55,932 nucleotides of DNA. It comes from Halolacustris sp051744345 (GTDB lineage Bacteria; Actinomycetota; Humimicrobiia; Humimicrobiales; Humimicrobiaceae). Below the pieces are notes generated by a model that made no database searches, was not told the DNA's origin, and saw only the letters and a list, made by a program, of their open reading frames with translations. Below, piece by piece: positions 31,593 to 38,754 of this stretch (position 1 is the stretch's first letter; the number at the start of each line of letters is the position of its first letter). The translations under genes were made by a program, and so were the position numbers. Where the stretch lies: assembly GCA_051744345.1 (NCBI GenBank), contig JBNJCW010000004.1, positions 1 to 55,932 on the forward strand, given 5' to 3'.

Positions 31593-33665
31593 TTGAAACT
31601 TATAATATCTGAAAAAGAAATAGCGGCCAAAAGGATAGCTTCCATACTCTCAGGAAACGGGGTAAAGGAAGAAAAAGTCTATGGGGTGCCCACCTACGGC
31701 TTTAAACTGGATGGCACAGATTACCGGGTGATAGGGCTAAAGGGGCACATACTCAAGGTGGATTATCCCAAAAAATATGCAAACTGGTTCAAGGTTGACC
31801 CCATGGACCTCATAGATGCCGAGATAGAGAAAATGCCCATACAGAAGAAAATCATAAGGGCTTTGAGGAAGGTTGCCCGGGAAGCGGATGAGATAATCAT
31901 CGCTACCGACTATGACCGGGAAGGGGAACTGATAGGCTATGATGCGCTGAGCATTACAGAGGAGGAAAACAGTGTAGCTGTCAACAGAAGGGCCAGGTTT
32001 TCTTCAATAACTCCCCGGGAACTGGCTCAGTCTTTCGGCAAGCTGGGTAAGCTGGACTTCAATCTGGCTTTGGCCGGAAGGGCAAGGCAGGATATTGACC
32101 TGATATGGGGGGCAGCGCTTACCCGTTTTATATCCCTGGCCTCATACCAGGTAAAGGATAAATTCCTGTCTGTGGGAAGGGTGCAGACTCCGACCCTTGC
32201 CCTTATAGTGGACAGGGAGATGGAGATTAAGAATTTTAAGCCGGTTCCCTACTGGGTTATAAAGGTTTTGCTAAAGACAGAAGAAGGGGAAGAATTTGAG
32301 GCCGGGCATAAGAAAAAAAGGTTTTCCAGCAGAAAAGAAGCAGAGAAGGTTTACAATAATCTGGGAGGCAGGGGCCGGGTTGCAGAGATAAAGGAGAGGG
32401 AGAGAAAAATAGCTCCCCCCATACCTTTTAATACCACCGGCCTTATAGTGGCTGCCAACGGCATCGGGTTTACCGCCAGCAGGACCATAAATACTGCTGA
32501 AAATCTTTATATGAACGGGTATATAAGCTATCCCCGTACAGACAATACAGTTTATCCTTCTTTCCTTGATCCGGCTGAGGTGGTAAGGGAAGTAGGCAAA
32601 TCCCCGTTCTTCGGCCCCATGTGCTTAAGGGTCCTGGCCCAGGAAAAAATAAAGGCCAGCAGGGGAAGGAAGAGGTCTACCGACCATCCTCCCATATATC
32701 CCACCATGGCTGCAGGCAAAAAAGACCTTAGCGGTGATGAATGGAAGATATATGAGCTGGTGGTAAGGAGGTTCCTTGCTACCCTTATGCCCCCGGCCAG
32801 GCTCAAGGGCATATCGGCAAGGATTGACATAAACTCAGAAAGGTTTATTGCCAACGGCTCCCATCTGATGGAAAAAGGCTGGGTAGAGGTTTATCCTTAT
32901 TACAAGCATAAGGACCTCTATATCCCCCATCTTGATGAGGACCAGAGCCTGGATGTGGTTAAAAAAGACATACTGGATAAGGAAACCAAGCCTCCCGGCA
33001 GGTACACCCAGGGAAAGCTGGTGGAAAAAATGGAAGAGCTCGGGCTGGGCACCAAGGCCACCAGGCATACCATCATACAGACCCTGATAAGCCGGGGATA
33101 TGTTAAGGGCAATCCCCTGGAGCCTTTTGAGAAGGCCGTATCGGTGGTAAAGATGCTTAAAAAACACGCAGAAAAGATATCATCCCCGGATATGACCGCT
33201 GAGCTGGAAATGGATATGGACGGCATAGTGGCTGGTGATGAATCCAGGGAAGCGGTGGTCCAGAAATCAAGGGGTATGCTCAAAGAGGTAATGGCCAGGC
33301 TCAAAGATGAAAGACAAGAGATTGCCAGGGAGATAAAAAACGGCATAAAGGAAGACCTGAAAGTAGGGAAATGCCCCGCAGAAGGCTGTCCGGGGGAACT
33401 GGTGATAAGGACCTCCAAGAAAAGCAAAAAGAGGTTTATTGGCTGCAGCGCCTATCCCAATTGCAGGACCAGCTTTTCACTTCCCCAAAAAGGGCTTATA
33501 CTTACTACCAATGACAAGTGCAGGGAATGCGCATACCCTGTAATTAAGGTTATTACCAAGGGCAGAAGGCCCTGGAACCTATGCATTAATCCCGAGTGCC
33601 CGGGCAAAGATGAAAAGTATAAAAATTACAACCATAAAAAGAAAGGCAGCCCAGCTAATAACTGA
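31593..33665 (+). CDS. topA: DNA topoisomerase I (type IA), archaeal-like
   Basis: 690 residues from TTG at 31593, which AAGGTGA supports; a GTG at 31584 would lie inside that site. The Toprim domain begins KLIISEKEIAAKRIAS and has ATDYDREGELIGYDAL (metal-binding Asp/Glu). The catalytic Tyr is about residue 313 in YISYPRTDNTVYP. C-terminal Cys clusters (CPAEGCPGEL...FIGCSAYPNC, then CRECAYP...CINPECPG) are zinc fingers. The opening, the VIGLKGHILKVDYP segment and the overall order resemble archaeal rather than standard bacterial TopA, a point to check by phylogeny. It relaxes negative supercoils. Its 3' end overlaps the fumarase alpha gene by 56 bases. Confidence 0.92.
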   Translation: MKLIISEKEIAAKRIASILSGNGVKEEKVYGVPTYGFKLDGTDYRVIGLKGHILKVDYPKKYANWFKVDPMDLIDAEIEKMPIQKKIIRALRKVAREADEIIIATDYDREGELIGYDALSITEEENSVAVNRRARFSSITPRELAQSFGKLGKLDFNLALAGRARQDIDLIWGAALTRFISLASYQVKDKFLSVGRVQTPTLALIVDREMEIKNFKPVPYWVIKVLLKTEEGEEFEAGHKKKRFSSRKEAEKVYNNLGGRGRVAEIKERERKIAPPIPFNTTGLIVAANGIGFTASRTINTAENLYMNGYISYPRTDNTVYPSFLDPAEVVREVGKSPFFGPMCLRVLAQEKIKASRGRKRSTDHPPIYPTMAAGKKDLSGDEWKIYELVVRRFLATLMPPARLKGISARIDINSERFIANGSHLMEKGWVEVYPYYKHKDLYIPHLDEDQSLDVVKKDILDKETKPPGRYTQGKLVEKMEELGLGTKATRHTIIQTLISRGYVKGNPLEPFEKAVSVVKMLKKHAEKISSPDMTAELEMDMDGIVAGDESREAVVQKSRGMLKEVMARLKDERQEIAREIKNGIKEDLKVGKCPAEGCPGELVIRTSKKSKKRFIGCSAYPNCRTSFSLPQKGLILTTNDKCRECAYPVIKVITKGRRPWNLCINPECPGKDEKYKNYNHKKKGSPANN

Positions 33666-34467
33666 AGCCAGTTTCAGCCTGCCGCCGGATATAGTTTATG
33701 CATTAGAGGATGCCCGGTCTGCAGAGAGCAGCCCACGGGCGAAGAAAATACTGGGCTATATTTTAGAGAATGCGGAAACTGCCAGAAAGGAAAAGCTTCC
33801 CCTGTGCCAGGACTGCGGGACAGTGTATATAAGCCTGGACATAGGGCCCGGCATATGCATAGAAGAGGCCCATAGCCTGGAAGCTGGATTAAACGAAGCT
33901 GTGTCTGAAGTTTACCAAAAGGCCTATCTGAGGAAATCAATTGTATCCGATCCCCTTTTCAGGAGAAAAAATACCGGCTCAAACACGCCGGCGTCAGTAG
34001 AAACCTCTTTTGGCCCCGGGCGGGGGATAGAGATAAGCATTACCCTAAAGGGGGGAGGCAGCGAAAACTGCTCCTACCTTTTTATGTTAAATCCCTCGGC
34101 AGGAGAGAGTGAGCTGACAGAGCTGGTAAGGGATGTGGTCCAAGAAAATGTTACCAAATGCTGCCCCCCGGTAATCATAGGGGTTGGAATAGGCTCTACC
34201 GCATCCGGGGTAGTCGGCCTTGCCCGTAAGGCTAGTTTCAGGCGGCTGGACAGAAGAAATGGAAGCCGGAGGTACAGGGAACTTGAAGAGAAGATGCTCG
34301 GTGAGGTAAACAGGCTGGGTATCGGTCCTCAGGGCCTGGGGGGTTCCACCACAGCTTTGGCCTGCAATATAGAGTTTGCCCCCTGCCATATGGCCACCCT
34401 GCCGGTAGCTGTTTTTTTGGGTTGTCATTCCATGCGCAGGGCCTGTTCAAAAATATCTCCGTCGTAA
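33610..34467 (+). CDS. Class I fumarate hydratase, alpha subunit
   Basis: 285 residues, the usual length of separate alpha subunits. It dehydrates malate or hydrates fumarate with a 4Fe-4S cluster. Cys ligands are visible in LCQDCGT (residue about 62), SENCSY and TKCCPPVIIGVGIGSTA. GPQGLGGSTTALACNIE and CHMATLPVAVFLGCHSMRRA complete the signature. The N-terminus (ITTIKRKAAQLITEASFSL) matches the family, so the 56-base overlap with topA is real. The beta subunit is not downstream on the same strand but convergent, overlapping this gene's last 43 bases. A related tartrate dehydratase function is possible. Confidence 0.93.
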   Translation: MKSIKITTIKRKAAQLITEASFSLPPDIVYALEDARSAESSPRAKKILGYILENAETARKEKLPLCQDCGTVYISLDIGPGICIEEAHSLEAGLNEAVSEVYQKAYLRKSIVSDPLFRRKNTGSNTPASVETSFGPGRGIEISITLKGGGSENCSYLFMLNPSAGESELTELVRDVVQENVTKCCPPVIIGVGIGSTASGVVGLARKASFRRLDRRNGSRRYRELEEKMLGEVNRLGIGPQGLGGSTTALACNIEFAPCHMATLPVAVFLGCHSMRRACSKISPS

Positions 34468-34979
34468 ATATCGTAGGCCACAAAAAGGGGAAAATTTTCC
34501 AGCTGAAGGCTGTATATGGCTTCTGCGCCCAGCTCATGGTAGGCGATCTGTTCTATTTTTTTTATCCTGGTAGAAAGGTAAGCAGCAATTCCGCCGACAG
34601 CAACGAAATAAACGGCGCAGTATTTTTTAATCATTTCCTTAAACTGGCTGCTTCTTGCCCCTTTGCCAATCATTGCCCTCAAACCGTTTTTAAGCAGTGG
34701 TTCGGTGAGGCTGTCCATGCGGGCGGCGGTGGTGGGGCCGACTGAGCCGCTTGTTTTTCCCGGCGGGGTGGGGGAGGGCCCCACATAGAATATGGTTGAG
34801 TCCTTGAGGTTTACGGGAAGGGGTTTGTTTTTCCTGATGCATTCAGCAATCCTTTTGTGGGCCATATCCCTTGCCCCGAATACCTCCCCGGTTAAAAACA
34901 CCATGTCCCCGGCCTTTAGGCTTTTTATTTTCTCCCCGGTTAAGGGGGTGCTTAGCTGTATGTCTTTATGGTTATTCAT
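34425..34979 (-). CDS. Class I fumarate hydratase, beta subunit
   Basis: 184 residues from ATG 34979; longer upstream reading belongs to the next gene in another frame. LSTPLTGEKIKSLKAGDMVFLTG, ARDMAHKRI, IFYVGPSPTPPGK, SVGPTTAARMD and AMIGKGARSS are typical of the beta subunit, and the Asp/Glu-rich tail (YDIYDGDIFEQAL) follows FVAYD. With the alpha subunit it forms the 4Fe-4S fumarase. The pair is tail to tail on opposite strands, sharing 43 bases, which is odd because these subunits are normally adjacent and co-directional. It overlaps the lipoprotein gene by 8 bases and is probably transcribed with it. Confidence 0.93.
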   Translation of the reverse strand: MNNHKDIQLSTPLTGEKIKSLKAGDMVFLTGEVFGARDMAHKRIAECIRKNKPLPVNLKDSTIFYVGPSPTPPGKTSGSVGPTTAARMDSLTEPLLKNGLRAMIGKGARSSQFKEMIKKYCAVYFVAVGGIAAYLSTRIKKIEQIAYHELGAEAIYSLQLENFPLFVAYDIYDGDIFEQALRME

Positions 34980-35805
34980 CGAAGTCCGTATATTTGTCTT
35001 TTTTAAAGTAGTTGTCGTAGGAGTATATGGGTTTTCTGGTATCCTTGGTTCTCTTGCCTCTCCTGGAGCTGAAGGCAAGGGCGAATACAAGGAAGAGTAT
35101 AAACAGTACGATAAGGCCCAGTATCACCAGCAAAAAATAAGGGAGGAATTTGGTCCTCTTTCCTTCAATTCTTATGTCTTTTTCCTGGCCGTAACTGATA
35201 TTCCACAGGGCAATATTGCTGTTTGATACCACATCTGCATTTGAATCGACTATTTTTACCGGGAATTTTATCTGGTAGGCGATAGAGAGCATTTCCGGGT
35301 CTGCAGCCAGCAGGGCATCCAGCCGATTATAATCTGAATCCTTTTCGGTGGTGGCCAAAAGGCTTTCATCTACCAGCATGTCTACATAATCATAAAAAAA
35401 ATAGTCACTGTAAAAAAAGTAATCGCCTATGGTCATCTTAGCGTAAAACCGCCTGGGCGGCTCTTCGGAAAAATTATCTATGGAAATGTGCTGAAGAAAA
35501 TTTATGTCTTTGAAATTAATGGCTGATTTAAAATAGGTAAAATTTTCGTCCTGGTTTGTTTCTATATCGCCCTCCGGCAAAGAAGAGATGATCCTTTCAT
35601 ACAGGGTCTCATCACCGGCAAGCACGACTTCCCCCCGCTGCAGGTACTCTGTTTTTACCGCCACCTCAACCACCCTGGTTCCGCTGTAATCGGCATTGAT
35701 TTCGGTATAGATGTCTATAATGGACTGGTCGCAGGAGGTAAGAATGACAAGGAGGAAGAAAATAGCAGAAATAATTAAAATTTTTTGCCCAAGGGAAATC
35801 TCCAT
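34972..35805 (-). CDS. Membrane-anchored lipoprotein (LppM/DUF3153-like)
   Basis: 277 residues. A lipoprotein signal ends at ILTSC (Cys about 25). Residues 30-210 form an extracytoplasmic, beta-rich domain (INADYSGTRVVEVAVKTEYL, ISYGQEKDIRIEG), followed by one membrane helix (about 223-245) and a basic, Tyr-rich cytoplasmic tail. The ADYSGTRVVEV start and the C-terminal anchor resemble LppM/DUF3153 proteins of Actinobacteria; I make this link from memory. Function unknown. A TAGAAT box ends 9 bases before the ATG and no ribosome-binding site is visible, so translation may be leaderless. The fumarase beta gene follows with an 8-base overlap. Confidence 0.65.
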   Translation of the reverse strand: MEISLGQKILIISAIFFLLVILTSCDQSIIDIYTEINADYSGTRVVEVAVKTEYLQRGEVVLAGDETLYERIISSLPEGDIETNQDENFTYFKSAINFKDINFLQHISIDNFSEEPPRRFYAKMTIGDYFFYSDYFFYDYVDMLVDESLLATTEKDSDYNRLDALLAADPEMLSIAYQIKFPVKIVDSNADVVSNSNIALWNISYGQEKDIRIEGKRTKFLPYFLLVILGLIVLFILFLVFALAFSSRRGKRTKDTRKPIYSYDNYFKKDKYTDFDE

Positions 35806-35890
35806 TTGGCTTTAATTCTAACATATTAGATTTTTATATGATAGAAAAAAATAGGGGTTGCGGCCGGTAAAAAAAAGGAATTGGCCGGGC

Positions 35891-36658
35891 TTAAAGTAAT
35901 TGTTCAATAGCTTCGCTCAGCCCGTGGCGGTCATTGTCTGAAGTGGTATAGTCTGCATGCCTCTTTACCATTGAGGAAGCATTGCCCATGGCCACCCCGA
36001 TTTTTGCCATCCTTATCATTCCCAGGTCATTTTCTCCGTCCCCTATGGCCATAACCTGGTCCGGGGAGAGTTTGAGGTATTCCAGAATCCTTTTCAGTCC
36101 GTATGTTTTTCCTGCCCTGCGGTTAAAAATGTTTATGTAGTTTAAGCCCGAGTCCCTTACCTTGATTTCCCCGCTTATATCTTCGGCTTTTATTTTTACA
36201 TTGGAGCCATCCCTGGTCATTATGGTGCACAGAAGCACATTTTCAGCAATATGTTCAGCCAGCAGGTCATCTGTCTTTACCATCCTGTCTTTTCCCGGCA
36301 GCCCGTAAAGGTCGCTCTCATATGTCAGGCGGCCATCCATAGTGCTTACCAGAAGCTGCTGCTCCATTTTCCTGGAAAAATCAACTATAGCCCGGTAGGA
36401 GGGGGCATCTATGGGCAAATAGTCAAGCTTTTTGAGCCTGTGGTCAACTATCAGGGTACCATTGGATACCGCATGGGGGCTGGCCAGGCCCAGGCTGCTT
36501 ATTATCCTGCCTGCAGAGCGCAGGGGCTGGCCGGTAACAATGGCTACCTTTATACCCCTCTGGAGGCATTTTTGAACCGTTTCCCTGTTTTTATCGCTGA
36601 TCCTGGACCGGGAGTCAAGCAGGGTGCCGTCCAGGTCCAAAGCCAGAAGCTTAATCAT
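35891..36658 (-). CDS. Cof-type HAD phosphatase
   Basis: 255 residues. The HAD nucleophile motif LALDLDGTLLDS opens the protein (Asp8, Asp10). VTGQPLRSAGRI is motif II, LKRILEYLKLSPDQ supplies the Lys region, and MAIGDGENDLGMIRMA is the Asp-rich motif. The C2-type cap between residues 85 and 185 places it in the Cof/YidA branch, which dephosphorylates sugar phosphates, flavins or nucleotide-derived metabolites in the cytoplasm. It follows the flavin reductase gene by 17 bases on the same strand, so flavin mononucleotide metabolism is conceivable but not shown. Confidence 0.9.
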   Translation of the reverse strand: MIKLLALDLDGTLLDSRSRISDKNRETVQKCLQRGIKVAIVTGQPLRSAGRIISSLGLASPHAVSNGTLIVDHRLKKLDYLPIDAPSYRAIVDFSRKMEQQLLVSTMDGRLTYESDLYGLPGKDRMVKTDDLLAEHIAENVLLCTIMTRDGSNVKIKAEDISGEIKVRDSGLNYINIFNRRAGKTYGLKRILEYLKLSPDQVMAIGDGENDLGMIRMAKIGVAMGNASSMVKRHADYTTSDNDRHGLSEAIEQLL

Positions 36659-36675
36659 ATAAAATACCCCTTCTA

Positions 36676-37239
36676 TTATTTGCCCGCGGTATAGAAAAGC
36701 TTGGCTTTCTTTTCGCCCAGGGTCCAGTACTGGCCGTCTACATAGCAGAGAGGATCAACCTTGCTGTAATCCGGCTTTCCGTCTTCTGTGTATTTTTCAT
36801 CCACATGGGTTTTTACAATTTTTCCCACAAACATCTCATGGGAGTGGAAGGGATAAACCTCCTCCAGGGTGCATTCCATGTTAATGGGGCATTCCGCTAT
36901 AAGGGGAACATCAATATCCTGGGCCTCAAATCTGGAAAGCCCGGTTAGCTCGAATTTATCAACCTTGTTTCCGTGGGTTGTGCCGCAGCGGTCTACTTCT
37001 TCCAACATCTGCTGTGTGGGTACGCATATGCCGAACTGCCTGCTCATTTTTATCAGGCGCCCGGAATATTTTCCGTTGCTTATGTTTATGTTTATAAGGT
37101 GCGGCCTGGAGTCTACGGTGCCCACCCAGGACAGGGGGATGATATTGTCTTTAATCTTTCCGTTTTCCTTCAGTCTGGCGGTCACCAGCATCACCGGCAG
37201 GGGGACTATATAATTTTTTGGTTTTTCCAATGTAAGCAT
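36676..37239 (-). CDS. Flavin reductase-like FMN-binding protein
   Basis: 187 residues of the flavin reductase split-barrel family. PLPVMLVTARLKENGKIKDNIIPLSWVG is the usual FMN-binding start (PxxVxLVT), followed by RPHLININIS, FGICVPTQQML and the CGTTHGNKVDKFELTGL loop. MFVGKIVKTHVDEKY near the end is also conserved. Such proteins bind FMN and reduce flavins or act as small electron carriers in anaerobes. A strong ribosome-binding site (GGAGG) precedes the ATG, and a good promoter lies upstream. The HAD phosphatase is the next gene of the operon. Confidence 0.88.
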   Translation of the reverse strand: MLTLEKPKNYIVPLPVMLVTARLKENGKIKDNIIPLSWVGTVDSRPHLININISNGKYSGRLIKMSRQFGICVPTQQMLEEVDRCGTTHGNKVDKFELTGLSRFEAQDIDVPLIAECPINMECTLEEVYPFHSHEMFVGKIVKTHVDEKYTEDGKPDYSKVDPLCYVDGQYWTLGEKKAKLFYTAGK

Positions 37240-37268
37240 TTTTTCCTCCTTGTTTTGCTTAAAGGTAC

Positions 37269-37296
37269 AGTATAGACTCTCTTTTTTTTATATCAA
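37269..37296 (-). promoter_or_regulatory. Promoter of the flavin reductase/HAD operon
   Basis: On the minus strand: TTGATA (37296-37291), 16 bases, TATACT (37274-37269). The start point near 37262 leaves a leader of about 22 bases that carries GGAGG. Confidence 0.6.
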
Positions 37297-37321
37297 GCTG
37301 CCGTTTTTTTCCCTTGAGGCC

Positions 37322-37350
37322 ATGACATAAGAGGCTGCTTGTATTAGAAT
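37322..37350 (+). promoter_or_regulatory. Promoter of the MFS transporter gene
   Basis: ATGACA at 37322-37327, 17 bases, TAGAAT at 37345-37350. The start point near 37357 gives a leader of about 22 bases with AGGA before the ATG. Confidence 0.5.
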
Positions 37351-37379
37351 GCTAACATTATATTTTTAAAACCAGGATT

Positions 37380-38588
37380 ATGGATAAAATATTCAGGATT
37401 ATAAAAATTGAGAGGATAAGCGTATCGGAAAAAGGCGTTCTGGCTTTTTCCATAGGGCAGAGGGTGATGCTGGGCATCCTCATAAACATCATCGGGCCCA
37501 TCGTCCCCCTGATTGCTGCAGACCTCGGTGTCGGGCTGGATTATATAGGGAGGACCATTTCCCTGGGCACCTTTGCGCTTCTGCTGACCTCTGTTGGCAT
37601 AGGTTACCTGGTTGAACTCTTTGGGTTTAAAAGGATAATCTTTTCGGGGATACTATTTATTATTGCCGGCTGTCTTGCCCTGTTTTTCTCTTATTCCTAT
37701 GCAGCTTTTACCCTCGCCTATTTCGTCCTGCAGTTTGGCATTGGCATAATCGGCATAAGCACCATATCCCTTATCGGCAGCCATTACTTCAAGGACCGGG
37801 CTGCCAATATACTTAAGGCCAATCTAGGCCTGGCCATAGGGGCCATAATTGCTCCCCTTATGGTCAGCCTGGCCGTAACCTATAGCTTGAGCTGGCAGGC
37901 TTTGTTCGTTTACCTGGTTATTCCCCAGGCGGGTATAACCATCATACTTTTTTCCCTGAGCATACCCAAGGCCAGGGGCAGGAAAATAAACCTGAGGGCA
38001 ATGTTTGATGAGCACAGGCATGTTATCTCCCACTCCTATATCATTCTCTGCTGTTTGGTGGCCCTGCTGTATGTATCCACCACCCAGACTTTTTATACCT
38101 GGTTTACCTCCTACTTTTCAGCCATGGATATCAGCCTGGACATAAGTTCGCTTTTTCTGGCTGTCTATGTAGGGGCCAACCTGGCGGGCATGGTGGTTAA
38201 AAACTATGCGGTTAAATTGGTGGCAGAAAAAAGGTTGCTTCTGGCAAGCATAATGGCCTCCTTTACCTTTCTGCTTTTAGCTTTCCTTATCCCCCACCTT
38301 GCAGCCAAGGTTGTTTTCATATTCCTTTTCGGGATAAGCATTTCCGGCAACTTCTCGCTGACCTTTTCCATGAGCCTTGGCATCGGCCAGAAATTTACCA
38401 ATTCAATTTCGGGGTTTCTGCATGCCTCTGCCTATGGCGGGCTGGTGCTTTTCCAGTACCTTAGCGGTTATCTTTCAGAATACTTTTCCAAGGACAGCGT
38501 GCTGTATATAGATCTGGGACTTCTGGGGGCATTGTTTTTTGTGGTGCTTGCCCTAAACGTTAAAAAATTCGGCAGGCAAGCTGCTTAG
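37380..38588 (+). CDS. Major facilitator superfamily transporter
   Basis: 402 residues with about 12 helices in two six-helix halves; the central charged loop (KARGRKINLRAMFDEHRH) is at about 197-215. The motif between helices 2 and 3 (GIGYLVELFGFKRII) matches the MFS loop pattern in a relaxed form. The N-terminal 20 residues are charged (KIFRIIKIERISVSEKG). It is a single gene with its own promoter, flanked by a folded region and a large activase gene. Substrate unknown; sequence does not separate uptake from efflux. Membrane location is certain. Confidence 0.85.
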   Translation: MDKIFRIIKIERISVSEKGVLAFSIGQRVMLGILINIIGPIVPLIAADLGVGLDYIGRTISLGTFALLLTSVGIGYLVELFGFKRIIFSGILFIIAGCLALFFSYSYAAFTLAYFVLQFGIGIIGISTISLIGSHYFKDRAANILKANLGLAIGAIIAPLMVSLAVTYSLSWQALFVYLVIPQAGITIILFSLSIPKARGRKINLRAMFDEHRHVISHSYIILCCLVALLYVSTTQTFYTWFTSYFSAMDISLDISSLFLAVYVGANLAGMVVKNYAVKLVAEKRLLLASIMASFTFLLLAFLIPHLAAKVVFIFLFGISISGNFSLTFSMSLGIGQKFTNSISGFLHASAYGGLVLFQYLSGYLSEYFSKDSVLYIDLGLLGALFFVVLALNVKKFGRQAA

Positions 38589-38601
38589 AAAAATGTTTTA
38601 T

Positions 38602-38667
38602 TTAAGGCCGTAGCCCTTGGCCTTAAGCTTGCTGCTGTTACAAAAAATTTTGGTTTAAAAGCAAGCT
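38602..38667 (+). terminator. Two hairpins after the MFS gene
   Basis: TTAAGGCC (38602-38609) pairs with GGCCTTAA (38619-38626): 8 bp, 9-base loop. AGCTTGC (38626-38632) pairs with GCAAGCT (38661-38667). There is no clean T-run after the first, and GTTTT follows the second. Likely a transcription end or mRNA 3' structure. Confidence 0.4.
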
Positions 38668-38690
38668 GTTTTGGAAACAAAATCATTTGA

Positions 38691-38719
38691 TTGACGTTTA
38701 TATTTAATGTTGTTAGCAT
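38691..38719 (+). promoter_or_regulatory. Promoter of the double-activase gene
   Basis: TTGACG at 38691-38696, 17 bases, TAGCAT at 38714-38719. Start near 38726, which lies downstream of the ATG at 38707 and so favours the ATG at 38755 as the true start. Confidence 0.5.
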
Positions 38720-38754
38720 TACAAAATGACTCTGTTAACTTAACCAAGGACAAG

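Noticed and set aside
34980..35090. An N-terminal extension of the fumarase beta subunit rich in Pro and Thr
   Set aside because: It overlaps the lipoprotein gene in another frame and has no family similarity; MNNHKDIQLSTPL is the usual start.
38707..38754. Upstream ATG for the activase gene
   Set aside because: It lies upstream of the predicted transcription start, has no ribosome-binding site, and adds residues not seen before the DIGS motif.
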